A stretch of 64,000 nt of DNA, taken from the NCBI RefSeq assembly GCF_032062175.1, contig NZ_DAMBQK010000020.1, positions 27,516 to 91,515 of the forward strand, read 5' to 3'. The notes under the pieces are model-generated. The model saw nothing but the letters and a program-made list of their open reading frames with translations. It was not told the origin of the DNA and did no database searches. The stretch is from Atlantibacter sp032062175. GTDB taxonomy: Bacteria > Pseudomonadota > Gammaproteobacteria > Enterobacterales > Enterobacteriaceae. The stretch's first letter is position 1. Every line of letters starts with the position of its first letter. Position numbers and translations under genes: made by a program. Shown one piece after another: positions 8,377 to 17,764 of the stretch.

Positions 8377-9333
8377 TTAATTGCCATAGCGCAGGCGCAA
8401 AGCCTCCGGGAAAGGATCGAAGTAGCGCTGCTGTTCCAGATAGCCGTCAGGATATTCCGCCAGATAATGTTTTAACAGGGTGACGGGCGCTAACAGCGGC
8501 TGGGTGCCCTGGCGATAGCGGTCAATCAGCTCTGCCAGTTCCTGGCGCTGGCGGCCATTCAGATGCGGGCGGAAATAGCCCTGGACGTGCATCAGCACGT
8601 TGGTGTGATTACGCCGGGTGGCGTGGTAGGACATCAGCGTCATCAGGCGCTGACGGTACGCATTGAAGTACTGCTCCAGATCGTCCCATTGATCGATAGC
8701 GGCGACGAAGCGCCCCAGCTCGCGATACTGCTGCTGCGAATGAGCCAGCAGCAACAATTTATAGCGGCTGTGAAAGCCAATCAGCGCGCCCCGGGTTAGC
8801 CCCTGGGCACGCAGTTGGTTCAATTCATGGAGCGCGTAAATCCGCTCGACAAAATTTTCACGGATCGCCGGATCGTGCAGCCTTCCGTCTTCTTCCACCG
8901 GTAGCCAGGGAAAGGTCTGCATCAGGATTTCGGTAAAAATTCCGCGCCCGGCTTTGCGGTTGTTTTTGCCGTCTTTGTCATACACCCGTACCCGCTCCAT
9001 CCCGCAGCTGGGCGATTTGGCGCAGACAATATAGCCGCAAAGGTGGGAAAGGCGCGCGATGCGCTGATGGGAGAATTCCGCCATATCGGCCGTTAAATCC
9101 CCTTCTCGCTTATCGCTAAAGCGCAGCGAAATATCACCCGTGTCGTCTTTGACTAAGCGCAGCGCAGGTCGCGGCACCGGTAGACCAATCGCCATCTCCG
9201 GGCAGACCGGCTCATAACGAACCCACGGAGATAAATCTTCCACCGCGAAAGCGAGCCGTTTGTGGCCGCCGTCGAAACGCACTTTTTCCCCGGACAAACA
9301 GGCGCTGATACCAACCGGGATTTTCTCGTCCAT
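8377..9333 (-). CDS. ybgA: RudS-type protein: TudS (DUF523) domain fused to DUF1722
   Basis: 318-residue two-domain protein. Residues about 1-150 are a DUF523/TudS-type desulfidase domain with Cys12 (ISACLSG), Cys44 (EPVCPE) and Cys110 (KSPSCG), the three ligands expected for an iron-sulfur cluster. Cys99 and Cys104 are extra. Residues about 165-310 are the DUF1722 domain that makes up most of E. coli YbgA (FHSRYKLLLLAHSQQQYRELG). Proteins with this fusion have been reported as RudS, which removes sulfur from 4-thiouridine in tRNA. That function is known for the family and not shown here. It is the first gene before phr. E. coli K-12 carries only the short form. Confidence 0.9.
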   Translation of the reverse strand: MDEKIPVGISACLSGEKVRFDGGHKRLAFAVEDLSPWVRYEPVCPEMAIGLPVPRPALRLVKDDTGDISLRFSDKREGDLTADMAEFSHQRIARLSHLCGYIVCAKSPSCGMERVRVYDKDGKNNRKAGRGIFTEILMQTFPWLPVEEDGRLHDPAIRENFVERIYALHELNQLRAQGLTRGALIGFHSRYKLLLLAHSQQQYRELGRFVAAIDQWDDLEQYFNAYRQRLMTLMSYHATRRNHTNVLMHVQGYFRPHLNGRQRQELAELIDRYRQGTQPLLAPVTLLKHYLAEYPDGYLEQQRYFDPFPEALRLRYGN

Positions 9334-9402
9334 AGCTACTCCTTACTGATGCGTGAAGTAAGTGTAGCAATTTTGTTTACTGGTTATCTCCAGGTTGCAG
9401 AC

Positions 9403-9436
9403 ATAAAAAAACCGCCGAACAATCGGCGGTTTTCTC
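9403..9436 (-). terminator. Terminator of ybfA
   Basis: AAACCGCCGA (9409-9418) pairs with TCGGCGGTTT (9423-9432) around a four-base loop. On the minus strand the stem is followed by a run of T. It lies just past the end of ybfA. Confidence 0.85.
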
Positions 9437-9449
9437 AGTAACATGGCGA

Positions 9450-9656
9450 TCAATAAAAATCGCTGGCGGCGGCTTCAGACTGGGCCATCCATACCGGTTT
9501 TTCACTGGTTTTCGACCAGACGCGGTGCAGGTAGCTGTAGAAGCGCGCGCGGTCTTTCCACAGCAGCATCACCGGCAGCGCAACGATGCCTGCCACGATG
9601 ACCAGAGCGCGACGCAGGAAGACCTGATGCGCAGGATATTTTTTGTATAAAGACAT
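9450..9656 (-). CDS. ybfA: Small membrane protein YbfA (DUF2517)
   Basis: 68-residue protein of unknown function found next to kdp in enterobacteria. It has one hydrophobic segment (residues about 12-32, ending ALPVMLLW) followed by the conserved tail KDRARFYSYLHRVWSKTSEKPVW, which matches E. coli YbfA almost exactly. The longer frame to 9692 is rejected because ATG 9656 has a strong AGGGGAG ribosome site just upstream. It is divergent from kdpF across about 300 bases. Its own terminator follows. Confidence 0.92.
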   Translation of the reverse strand: MSLYKKYPAHQVFLRRALVIVAGIVALPVMLLWKDRARFYSYLHRVWSKTSEKPVWMAQSEAAASDFY

Positions 9657-9957
9657 AAGTTTCTCCCCTTTTAGCTGACCGGTAATATTCACCGGGAATC
9701 TGTATCTGATGAAAATAGTACCGTTTTGGCTGTAATTTTACTACTCCTCCGACCACTTAAATCACCAGAAACACCGATCTTTACATTTCTCTCTGTAATT
9801 AAGTTACGGGATGGTTAAATTTTTACTAACCATTAGTTAAATAATGGTCTTTTCGATTTTTATACTTTTTTTACACCTGCCGGGCCGTTTTTTTACGACA
9901 TCTTTGCACGCCAATTTTTACCCTTGATGCATTCCTGTTTCCCAATGGAGGTGGATC
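9657..9957. promoter_or_regulatory. ybfA-kdpF divergent promoter region
   Basis: About 300 bases with no gene, markedly AT-rich from 9700 to 9900. It carries the promoter of kdpFABC and probably that of ybfA. The T-rich KdpE site is listed separately. Confidence 0.6.
9856..9877 (+). promoter_or_regulatory. KdpE-type T-rich binding site
   Basis: The stretch ATTTTTATACTTTTTTTACA at 9856-9875 closely matches the T-rich box bound by phosphorylated KdpE upstream of kdpF in E. coli. It lies about 80 bases before kdpF. Called by sequence likeness from memory. Confidence 0.6.
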
Positions 9958-10047
9958 GTGAGTGCAGGTGTAATGGCCGGCGTGGTGCTGGTATTTCTGT
10001 TAATCGGCTATCTGATTTATGCCCTGATTAACGCGGAGGCATTCTGA
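9958..10047 (+). CDS. kdpF: KdpF, small stabilising subunit of the Kdp K+ pump
   Basis: 29-residue single-span membrane peptide starting with GTG: after SAGVMAGVVLVFLLIGYLIY it ends ALINAEAF, nearly the same as E. coli KdpF. It stabilises the KdpABC complex, replaced by lipid in its absence. The ribosome site GGAGGTGG is at 9947-9954. Its TGA shares one base with the kdpA start, so the two are translated together. Too short for routine gene finding. Confidence 0.93.
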   Translation: MSAGVMAGVVLVFLLIGYLIYALINAEAF

Positions 10048-11723
10048 TGGCTTCCAGCGCGTTTTTACTGATTGGCGGTTTTATCGTCGTGCTGATGGCA
10101 CTGGCGAAGCCGTTATCCACCCTGCTTGCCAGGCTGATCGAGGGGCGGCCGTTGCCAGTAGTTGGCCGAGTTGACGCGATACTTTGGCCGCTGTGCGGTA
10201 TTCGTAACGAGGAGATGAACTGGCGGCAATATCTGCTGGCGATCCTGACGTTTAACCTGTTGGGTCTGGCGGTATTGATTGCGTTGTTAATGACGCAGGG
10301 GCATTTGCCGTTAAATCCGCAAGGCTTTCCGGGGATGTCGTGGGATCTGGCGCTGAATACCGCCGTCAGTTTCGTGGCGAATACCAACTGGCAGGCGTAT
10401 GCCGGGGAAAGTACGCTCAGCTACTTAAGCCAGATGGCCGGGCTGGCGGTGCAGAATTTCCTCTCTGCCGCCAGTGGGATCGCCGTGGTGTTTGCCCTGA
10501 TCCGCGCATTCTCGCGCCATTCCACCACACTGCTGGGTAACGCCTGGCAGGATCTTACCCGCATCACGCTGTGGGTGCTGTTCCCGCTGTCACTGGTGCT
10601 GGCGCTGCTGTTTATCCAGCAGGGGGTACTCCAGAACTTCTCAGACTACTTGCCGATGACCTCACTGGAAGGCGTACAGCACGTTTTGCCGATGGGGCCG
10701 GTGGCTTCACAGGAAGCGATCAAACTACTGGGCACTAACGGCGGCGGCTTCTTTAACGCCAACTCCTCGCATCCGTTTGAAAACCCCACCGCGATCACCA
10801 ATTTTGCCCAGATGCTGGCGATTTTCCTGATCCCGGCGGCGCTGTGCATGGCGTTTGGCGAAGCAGTAGGCGATCGCCGCCAGGGCCGGGCGATCCTCTG
10901 CACCATGACGCTGATCTTTGTGGTGTGCGCGGCGGCGGTGATGTGGGCGGAAACCCAGGGCAACCCACACCTGGTGGCGTTCGGGGCCGATAGCGCCATC
11001 AATATGGAAGGCAAAGAGAGCCGTTTCGGCATCCTTGCCAGCAGCCTGTATGCGGTGGTGACCACGGCGGCGTCCTGCGGGGCGGTGAACGCGATGCACG
11101 ATTCGCTTACCGCGCTGGGCGGCATGGTGCCGCTATGGCTGATGCAAATTGGTGAAGTGGTGTTCGGCGGCGTCGGCTCCGGGCTGTACGGCATGCTGCT
11201 GTTTGTGTTGCTGGCGGTGTTTATCGCCGGGCTGATGATTGGCCGCACGCCGGAATATCTGGGCAAAAAAATTGACGTCCCGGAGATGAAGCTTACCGCG
11301 CTGGCGATTCTGGTCACGCCCGCCCTGGTGTTACTCGGCAGCGCACTGGCGATGATGACCGACGCCGGACGTAGCGCCATGCTCAACCCCGGCCCGCACG
11401 GGTTTAGCGAGGTGCTGTATGCCGTCTCCTCCGCCGCCAACAACAACGGCAGCGCCTTTGCCGGGCTGAGCGCCAACACCCCGTTCTGGAACGTGCTGCT
11501 CGCCGCCTGCATGTGGCTGGGCCGCTTCCTGGTGATTATCCCGGTGATGGCGATTGCCGGTTCGCTGGTGGAGAAAAAATCCCAACCCGCCACCGTTGGC
11601 ACCCTGCCCACACACGGCGCGCTGTTTATCGGTCTGCTGACCGGCACCGTGCTGCTGGTGGGCGCGTTGACCTTTATCCCTGCCCTGGCCCTCGGCCCGG
11701 TGGCGGATCACTTTATTCAATAA
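10047..11723 (+). CDS. kdpA: KdpA, K+-translocating subunit
   Basis: 558-residue inner-membrane subunit of the KdpFABC P-type ATPase, homologous to K+ channels of the SKT superfamily. It selects and binds K+ from very dilute medium. Ten or so membrane spans are visible, with the selectivity-filter loop TNGGGFFNANSSHPFENP whose Gly near residue 232 is a key filter position in E. coli. Further pore loops include TNWQAYAGE and SSAANNNGSAFAGL. The gene is second in kdpFABC, 18 bases before kdpB. Length equals the family norm. Confidence 0.98.
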   Translation: MASSAFLLIGGFIVVLMALAKPLSTLLARLIEGRPLPVVGRVDAILWPLCGIRNEEMNWRQYLLAILTFNLLGLAVLIALLMTQGHLPLNPQGFPGMSWDLALNTAVSFVANTNWQAYAGESTLSYLSQMAGLAVQNFLSAASGIAVVFALIRAFSRHSTTLLGNAWQDLTRITLWVLFPLSLVLALLFIQQGVLQNFSDYLPMTSLEGVQHVLPMGPVASQEAIKLLGTNGGGFFNANSSHPFENPTAITNFAQMLAIFLIPAALCMAFGEAVGDRRQGRAILCTMTLIFVVCAAAVMWAETQGNPHLVAFGADSAINMEGKESRFGILASSLYAVVTTAASCGAVNAMHDSLTALGGMVPLWLMQIGEVVFGGVGSGLYGMLLFVLLAVFIAGLMIGRTPEYLGKKIDVPEMKLTALAILVTPALVLLGSALAMMTDAGRSAMLNPGPHGFSEVLYAVSSAANNNGSAFAGLSANTPFWNVLLAACMWLGRFLVIIPVMAIAGSLVEKKSQPATVGTLPTHGALFIGLLTGTVLLVGALTFIPALALGPVADHFIQ

Positions 11724-11741
11724 TCTTGCGGAGAGCGATTC

Positions 11742-13790
11742 ATGAGTCGTAAGACGCTGGCCCTGTTCGATAGCGCGTTGCTTCGCCATGCCATGATTGA
11801 CGCCGTTATCAAGCTTAACCCGCGCGCCCAGTGGCGCAATCCGGTGATGTTTATCGTCTGGCTCGGCAGCCTGTTAACTACCGTGCTGGCGGTGGCGATG
11901 GCGGTGGGCGCGCTGAACGGCAGTGCCGGATTTACTGGGATCATCAGCCTGTGGCTGTGGTTTACCGTGCTGTTCGCCAACGTGGCGGAAGCACTGGCGG
12001 AAGGCCGCAGCAAAGCCCAGGCCAACAGCCTGAAAGGGGTGCAGAAAACCGCATGGGCCCGCAAACTGCGTGCGCCGCACCATGACGCGCAGCGGGATAA
12101 AATCCCCGCCGCCGAACTGCGCAAAGGCGACCTGGTATACGTGGAAGCGGGCGATATTATCCCCTGCGACGGCGAGGTAGTGGAAGGCGGCGCGTCGGTG
12201 GATGAGAGCGCCATTACCGGTGAATCCGCGCCGGTTATCCGCGAATCCGGCGGCGATTTCGCCTCGGTTACCGGCGGCACGCGCATTCTGTCCGACTGGC
12301 TGGTGATCGAATGCAGCGTTAATCCGGGGGAAACGTTCCTCGACCGGATGATCGCCATGGTGGAGGGCGCGCAGCGCCGTAAAACGCCCAACGAAATTGC
12401 GCTGACCATCTTACTGGTGGCGCTAACGCTGGTGTTTTTGCTGGCGACCGCAACCCTGTGGCCATTCTCCGCCTGGGCGGGGAACGCCGTAAGCGTAACG
12501 GTTCTGGTGGCGCTGCTGGTGTGCCTGATCCCGACCACCATCGGCGGGCTGCTGTCAGCGATTGGCGTCGCCGGGATGAGCCGGATGCTGGGCGCGAACG
12601 TGATCGCCACCAGCGGGCGCGCGGTTGAAGCCGCAGGCGACGTGGATGTGCTGCTGTTGGACAAAACCGGCACCATCACGCTGGGCAACCGCCAGGCATC
12701 AGAGTTTCTTCCTGCGCCGGGCGTGGGCGAGCACACCCTTGCCGACGCGGCGCAACTGGCGTCGCTGGCGGATGAAACCCCGGAAGGCCGCAGCATCGTG
12801 ATCCTCGCCAAACAGCGTTTTAATCTGCGCGAGCGCGACGTACAAACCCTGCAAGCCACCTTTGTGCCCTTTACCGCCCAGACCCGGATGAGCGGAATTA
12901 ACCTCCAACAGCGGATGATCCGTAAAGGCTCGGTGGATGCGGTGCGCCGCCATGTTGAAGCCAACGGCGGGCACTTCCCGGCGGCAGTGGAAGGCCTGGT
13001 GGAAAACGTAGCGCGTACCGGCGGGACGCCGCTGGTGGTCGCTGAAAACGCCAACGTGTTAGGCGTCATCGCCCTGAAAGATATCGTTAAAGGCGGGATC
13101 AAAGAGCGTTTTGCCGAACTGCGCAAAATGGGCATCAAAACCGTGATGATCACCGGGGATAACCGGCTGACCGCCGCCGCGATTGCCGCCGAAGCGGGGG
13201 TCGATGATTTCCTGGCGGAAGCGACGCCGGAAGCCAAGCTGTCGCTGATCCGCCAGTACCAGAGCCAGGGCCGTTTAGTGGCAATGACCGGCGACGGCAC
13301 CAACGACGCTCCAGCGCTGGCGCAGGCCGATGTGGCGGTCGCCATGAACTCCGGCACCCAGGCGGCGAAGGAAGCGGGCAACATGGTGGACCTGGATTCC
13401 AACCCCACCAAGCTGATTGAAGTGGTGCATATCGGCAAACAGATGCTGATGACCCGTGGCTCGCTCACCACTTTTAGCATCGCCAACGACGTCGCCAAAT
13501 ACTTCGCGATTATTCCTGCGGCCTTTGCCGTGACCTATCCGCAGCTTAACGCGCTTAACGTGATGCATTTGCACTCCCCCGCATCGGCCATTCTGAGTGC
13601 GGTGATTTTCAACGCCCTAATCATTATTTTCCTGATCCCGCTGGCGCTGAAAGGGGTGAGCTACAAACCGCTCAGCGCCGCCGCGATGCTGCGCCGCAAC
13701 CTGTGGATCTACGGTCTGGGTGGGTTGCTGGTGCCGTTTATCGGCATCAAGCTCATCGATTTATTGCTGACGGCTTTTGGCCTGGTGTAA
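11742..13790 (+). CDS. kdpB: KdpB, ATP-hydrolysing subunit of the Kdp pump
   Basis: 682-residue P-type ATPase subunit, the same length as E. coli KdpB. The phosphorylated Asp is residue 307 in DKTGTITLGN. The actuator motif TGES has Ser162, the inhibitory phosphorylation site known in E. coli. MITGDNRLTAAAIAAEAGVDDFLAE and TGDGTNDAPALAQADVAVAMNSG are the nucleotide-binding and hinge motifs. It couples ATP hydrolysis to K+ movement through KdpA. A 10-base gap separates its stop from kdpC. A long antisense open frame across it is only a codon-bias shadow. Confidence 0.98.
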   Translation: MSRKTLALFDSALLRHAMIDAVIKLNPRAQWRNPVMFIVWLGSLLTTVLAVAMAVGALNGSAGFTGIISLWLWFTVLFANVAEALAEGRSKAQANSLKGVQKTAWARKLRAPHHDAQRDKIPAAELRKGDLVYVEAGDIIPCDGEVVEGGASVDESAITGESAPVIRESGGDFASVTGGTRILSDWLVIECSVNPGETFLDRMIAMVEGAQRRKTPNEIALTILLVALTLVFLLATATLWPFSAWAGNAVSVTVLVALLVCLIPTTIGGLLSAIGVAGMSRMLGANVIATSGRAVEAAGDVDVLLLDKTGTITLGNRQASEFLPAPGVGEHTLADAAQLASLADETPEGRSIVILAKQRFNLRERDVQTLQATFVPFTAQTRMSGINLQQRMIRKGSVDAVRRHVEANGGHFPAAVEGLVENVARTGGTPLVVAENANVLGVIALKDIVKGGIKERFAELRKMGIKTVMITGDNRLTAAAIAAEAGVDDFLAEATPEAKLSLIRQYQSQGRLVAMTGDGTNDAPALAQADVAVAMNSGTQAAKEAGNMVDLDSNPTKLIEVVHIGKQMLMTRGSLTTFSIANDVAKYFAIIPAAFAVTYPQLNALNVMHLHSPASAILSAVIFNALIIIFLIPLALKGVSYKPLSAAAMLRRNLWIYGLGGLLVPFIGIKLIDLLLTAFGLV

Positions 13791-13800
13791 GGAGAAAAAG

Positions 13801-14373
13801 ATGTCAATGTTACGTCCGGGTATCGTTTTATTGCTGTTACTGACGCTGATCACCGGCGGCGTTTATCCACTGTTAACCACCCTGCTGGGACAATGGTGGT
13901 TCGCCGATAAGGCGGCTGGCTCGCTGATTTATCAGCACGATCAATTGCGGGGTTCGCGGTTAATCGGCCAGGATTTTACCCAGCCGGGATATTTTCAGGG
14001 CCGCCCTTCTGCCACCGCAGAAACGCCCTATAATCCTCAGGCATCGGGGGGCAGCAACCTTGCCGCCAGCAACCCTGAACTGGATAAACTGATTGCCGCG
14101 CGCGTCGCGGCATTACGGGCCGCGAACCCGAACGCCAGCCCGGCGGTGCCGGTAGACCTGCTGACGGCCTCGTCGAGCGGCCTGGATTACGGGATATCGC
14201 CCGAGGCGGCTGAGTGGCAGATCCCCCGCGTCGCCGCTGCCCGCGAGCTGAGCGCGGAAACCGTCGCCCGGCTGGTGAAGGCCCATACCTCAACGCCGTT
14301 AATCGGGTTTCTCGGCAAACCGGTCGTCAACGTGCTGGAGCTGAACCTGGCGCTGGATGCTAATAAGGACTAA
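13801..14373 (+). CDS. kdpC: KdpC, accessory subunit of the Kdp pump
   Basis: 190-residue subunit with one N-terminal membrane span (residues about 7-27) and a periplasmic domain. It stabilises the complex and raises K+ affinity. Core motifs are GQWWF, SRLIGQDFTQPGYFQGRPSA, and NPQASGGSNLAASNPELDKLIAARVAALRAANP (split here only for reading), all as in E. coli. The start ATG 13801 follows AAGGAG and gives the E. coli length. An open frame from 13777 is part of kdpB's end. kdpD follows after two bases. Confidence 0.97.
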   Translation: MSMLRPGIVLLLLLTLITGGVYPLLTTLLGQWWFADKAAGSLIYQHDQLRGSRLIGQDFTQPGYFQGRPSATAETPYNPQASGGSNLAASNPELDKLIAARVAALRAANPNASPAVPVDLLTASSSGLDYGISPEAAEWQIPRVAAARELSAETVARLVKAHTSTPLIGFLGKPVVNVLELNLALDANKD

Positions 14374-14375
14374 AG

Positions 14376-17060
14376 ATGACTGAGGAGCCATCGCGCCCCA
14401 ACCCGGATCGCCTGCTCGCGCGCACCAGCGGGCAGCACCGGGGTAAGCTGAAAATTTTCTTCGGGGCGTGCGCGGGCGTGGGTAAAACCTACGCCATGCT
14501 GACCGAGGCGCGGCGTCTGCACGCCCAGGGCCTGGATGTGCTGGTGGGCGTGGTGGAAACCCACGGACGCCAGGAAACCGCCGCGCTGGTTGAAGGCTTG
14601 CCGGTTCTGCCGTTAAAGCGGCTGGAACATCGTGGGCGGATTGTGCCGGAATTTGACCTTGATGGCGCGCTGGCGCGCCATCCCGCGCTGATCCTGATGG
14701 ATGAACTGGCTCACAGCAACGCGCCCGGCTCCCGTCACCCTAAACGCTGGCAGGATGTGGAAGAGCTGCTGGCGGCAGGCATTGATGTTTTTACCACCGT
14801 TAACGTTCAGCATCTGGAAAGCCTGAATGATGTGGTGGGCGGCGTGACCGGGATCCAGGTGCGCGAAACCGTGCCCGATCCCATTTTCGATGCCGCCGAC
14901 GACGTGGTGCTGGTGGATCTCCCGGCGGACGATCTGCGCCAGCGGCTAAACGAAGGTAAAGTCTATATCGCGGGCCAGGCGGAGCGCGCTATTGAGCATT
15001 TCTTTCGCAAAGGCAACCTGATTGCACTACGCGAACTGGCGCTGCGCCGCACCGCCGATCGGGTAGACGATCAAATGCGCGCCTGGCGCGACAACCCCGG
15101 CCAGGAAAAAGTCTGGCATACCCGGGATGCGATTTTGCTGTGCATCGGGCGCGGCAGCGGCCATGAAAAGTTGGTGCGCGCCGCCGCCCGGCTTGCCGCT
15201 AAACTCGGCAGCGTCTGGCACGCCATCTATGTTGAAACGCCACGCCTGCACCGCCTGCCAGAAACTGAGCGCCGCGCCATATTACAGGCGTTGAGCCTGG
15301 CGCAGGAGCTGGGCGCACAAACCGCCACGCTTGCAGAATCGGCGGAAGAGAAAGCCGTGGCACGCTACGCCCGGGAACATAATCTGGGCAAAGTGGTTAT
15401 CGGCAAACGTCCGCGCCGCCTGTTCTGGCGCGATACTTTTGCCGATCGCCTGAACCGCTACGCGCCCGATCTGGATGTGCTGGTCGTGGCGCTGGAAGAC
15501 GCCCCTGCCCCGCTGGCTGCAAAACCCGAGGATATCCGCAATTTCAGCGAGCGCTGGCGCATACAGCTAAAAGGCTGCGCGGTTGCGGTGGCGCTCTGCG
15601 CGCTGATTACCCTGCTGGCGAGCCGCTGGCTGATCGCTTTTGAAGCGGCGAATTTAGTCATGCTTTATTTACTCGGCGTGGTGATCGTGGCGCTGTTCTA
15701 CGGGCGCTGGCCGTCGGTGCTGGCGACGTTTATCAACGTGCTGAGCTTTGATTTGTTCTTCGTGAATCCGCGCGGCACGCTGGCGGTATCGGATGTGCAA
15801 TATCTCCTCACCTTCGGCGTGATGCTCACGGTGGGGCTGGTTATCGGTAATCTTACCGCCGGGGTACGCTATCAGGCGCGGGTCGCCCGCTATCGCGAGC
15901 AGCGTACCCGCTCGCTGTATGAATTATCCAAATCCCTGTCCGTAGGCCGCACGACGCAGGACATCGCCGCCACCAGCAGCCAGTTTATCGATGCGACGTT
16001 TTTTGCCCGCAGCCAGCTATTGTTGCCCAATGAGCACGGCGCGTTGAAGCCGCAGCCCGATGCCAGCGTGACGCCCTTCTGGGATGAAGCCATCGCCCGC
16101 TGGAGTTTTGATAACGGTCAGCCTGCGGGCGCAGGCACCGATACGCTCCCCGGCGTGCCCTACCAGATTGTTCCGCTGCGCGCGGCGGGCAAAACCGTTG
16201 GGCTGGTGATTGTTGAGCCCGCGAATCTACGGCTTTTGATGATCCCTGAACAGCAGCGTTTGCTGGAAACCTTTACTCTGCTGGCGGCAAACGCGCTGGA
16301 GCGGCTGGCCCTGACCCGCAGCGAAGAACAGGCGCGGCTGACCAGCGAACGCGAAAAACTGCGTAACTCTCTGCTGGCGGCGCTGTCACACGATTTACGC
16401 ACCCCGCTGACGGTGCTGTTCGGCCAGGCGGAGATTCTGACCCTCGATCTGGCGAGTGAAGGCTCGCGCCATGCCCGGCAGGCCAGCGATATCCGCCAGC
16501 ATGTGCTGAACACGACCCGGCTGGTAAATAATCTGCTGGATATGGCGCGTATTCAGTCCGGCGGGTTTAGTCTGCAACGCGAATGGCTCACGCTGGAGGA
16601 AGTAGTCGGCAGCGCGCTGAATATGCTGGAACCCGGCCTGGCCGGACGGCAGATTGCGCTGGAGCTTCCCGACCCGTTACAGCTGATTTATGTCGATGGC
16701 CCGCTGTTTGAGCGGGTGCTGATCAATCTGCTGGAAAACGCCGTCAAATATGCGGGCAGCGCGGCGCAAATCGGCATTCGCAGCAAAGCGCAGCCCGGCT
16801 GGCTGGATATCGAAGTGTGGGATACCGGGCCGGGTATCCCGTCCGGGCAGGAGCAGGCTATTTTCGAGAAATTTTCACGGGGAAATAAGGAATCGGCGAT
16901 CCCGGGAGTTGGGCTTGGGCTGGCAATATGCCAGGCTATTGTTGATGTCCATGGCGGGATAATATACGCCGGTAATCGTCCTGAAGGCGGCGCCAGTTTC
17001 CATATTCAGCTGCCGTTACCTACGCCGCCGGATATGGCGGAAATGCACGAGGCCCTGTGA
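14376..17060 (+). CDS. kdpD: KdpD, turgor/K+ sensor histidine kinase
   Basis: 894-residue membrane sensor kinase that switches on kdpFABC at K+ limitation. Order of domains: N-terminal KdpD domain with Walker A GACAGVGKTYAM (residues about 28-39); a universal-stress-protein-like domain (ILLCIGRGSGHEKLVRAAARLA onward, near 250-370), four membrane spans (about 395-500), a GAF-like domain, then the kinase with phospho-acceptor His at about residue 672 (ALSHDLRTPL), the N box (INLLENAVKYA) and G box (GPGIPSG, GVGLGLAICQ). Its TGA overlaps the GTG start of kdpE. Confidence 0.97.
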   Translation: MTEEPSRPNPDRLLARTSGQHRGKLKIFFGACAGVGKTYAMLTEARRLHAQGLDVLVGVVETHGRQETAALVEGLPVLPLKRLEHRGRIVPEFDLDGALARHPALILMDELAHSNAPGSRHPKRWQDVEELLAAGIDVFTTVNVQHLESLNDVVGGVTGIQVRETVPDPIFDAADDVVLVDLPADDLRQRLNEGKVYIAGQAERAIEHFFRKGNLIALRELALRRTADRVDDQMRAWRDNPGQEKVWHTRDAILLCIGRGSGHEKLVRAAARLAAKLGSVWHAIYVETPRLHRLPETERRAILQALSLAQELGAQTATLAESAEEKAVARYAREHNLGKVVIGKRPRRLFWRDTFADRLNRYAPDLDVLVVALEDAPAPLAAKPEDIRNFSERWRIQLKGCAVAVALCALITLLASRWLIAFEAANLVMLYLLGVVIVALFYGRWPSVLATFINVLSFDLFFVNPRGTLAVSDVQYLLTFGVMLTVGLVIGNLTAGVRYQARVARYREQRTRSLYELSKSLSVGRTTQDIAATSSQFIDATFFARSQLLLPNEHGALKPQPDASVTPFWDEAIARWSFDNGQPAGAGTDTLPGVPYQIVPLRAAGKTVGLVIVEPANLRLLMIPEQQRLLETFTLLAANALERLALTRSEEQARLTSEREKLRNSLLAALSHDLRTPLTVLFGQAEILTLDLASEGSRHARQASDIRQHVLNTTRLVNNLLDMARIQSGGFSLQREWLTLEEVVGSALNMLEPGLAGRQIALELPDPLQLIYVDGPLFERVLINLLENAVKYAGSAAQIGIRSKAQPGWLDIEVWDTGPGIPSGQEQAIFEKFSRGNKESAIPGVGLGLAICQAIVDVHGGIIYAGNRPEGGASFHIQLPLPTPPDMAEMHEAL

Positions 17061-17734
17061 CTACCGTTCTGATTATCGAAGATGAAAAAGAGATCCGCCG
17101 TTTTCTGCGCATCGCGCTGGAAGCGGATTCCCTGCGGGTGTATGACGCAGAAACGTTGCAGCGCGGGCTGATTGAAGCTGCCACCCGCAAGCCCGACCTG
17201 GTGATCCTCGACCTGGGCCTGCCGGACGGCGATGGCATCGGTTTTATTAGCGAATTTCGCCAGTGGAGCCAGGCGCCAATTATTGTGCTGTCGGCGCGCA
17301 GTGAAGAGACCGATAAGATTACCGCACTGGATGCGGGTGCTGACGATTACCTGAGCAAACCGTTTGGGATTGGCGAGTTGCAGGCGCGGCTGCGCGTGGC
17401 GCTGCGCCGCCAGCAAACGCGGCCAGAGGGCGATGCGGTGTATCAGTTTTCCGGGATTAGCGTGGATATCCCCGCGCGGCGCATTACCCGTGATGAACAG
17501 GAAATTCATCTTACACCCATCGAATTTCGGTTACTGGCCGTACTGTTGAACCACCATGGAAAAGTGCTAACCCAGAGACAACTGCTAAATCAGGTATGGG
17601 GACCTAATGCGGTTGAGCACAGCCACTACCTGCGTATCTATATGGGACATTTACGCCAGAAGCTGGAAGCCGACCCGGCGCGGCCGCGGCATTTGCTCAC
17701 TGAAACCGGGATAGGCTACCGGTTTATGCTGTAA
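17057..17734 (+). CDS. kdpE: KdpE, response regulator of the kdp operon
   Basis: 225-residue OmpR/PhoB-type regulator. The receiver domain (residues 1-120) has the acidic pair in IIEDE, phospho-acceptor Asp52 in VILDLGLPDGDG, and the conserved Lys in LSKPFG. The C-terminal winged helix (about 127-225) contains HLTPIEFRLLAVLLNHHGKV and HYLRIYMGHLRQKLE. It starts at GTG 17057, which overlaps the kdpD stop as GTGA, so kdpD and kdpE are made together. It binds the T-rich box before kdpF. Confidence 0.97.
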   Translation: MTTVLIIEDEKEIRRFLRIALEADSLRVYDAETLQRGLIEAATRKPDLVILDLGLPDGDGIGFISEFRQWSQAPIIVLSARSEETDKITALDAGADDYLSKPFGIGELQARLRVALRRQQTRPEGDAVYQFSGISVDIPARRITRDEQEIHLTPIEFRLLAVLLNHHGKVLTQRQLLNQVWGPNAVEHSHYLRIYMGHLRQKLEADPARPRHLLTETGIGYRFML

Positions 17735-17764
17735 GCGCACCTGTTAACGTTGAGGGTATTTGAT

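Noticed and set aside
10646..11647. 333-codon open frame antisense to kdpA
   Set aside because: Same reason: low-complexity Ser/Pro/Ala text opposite a certain gene.
11717..13498. 593-codon open frame antisense to kdpB
   Set aside because: Composition is Ser/Thr/Ala/Arg-rich, with no domain, as expected from the reverse strand of a GC-rich gene; kdpB on the other strand is certain.
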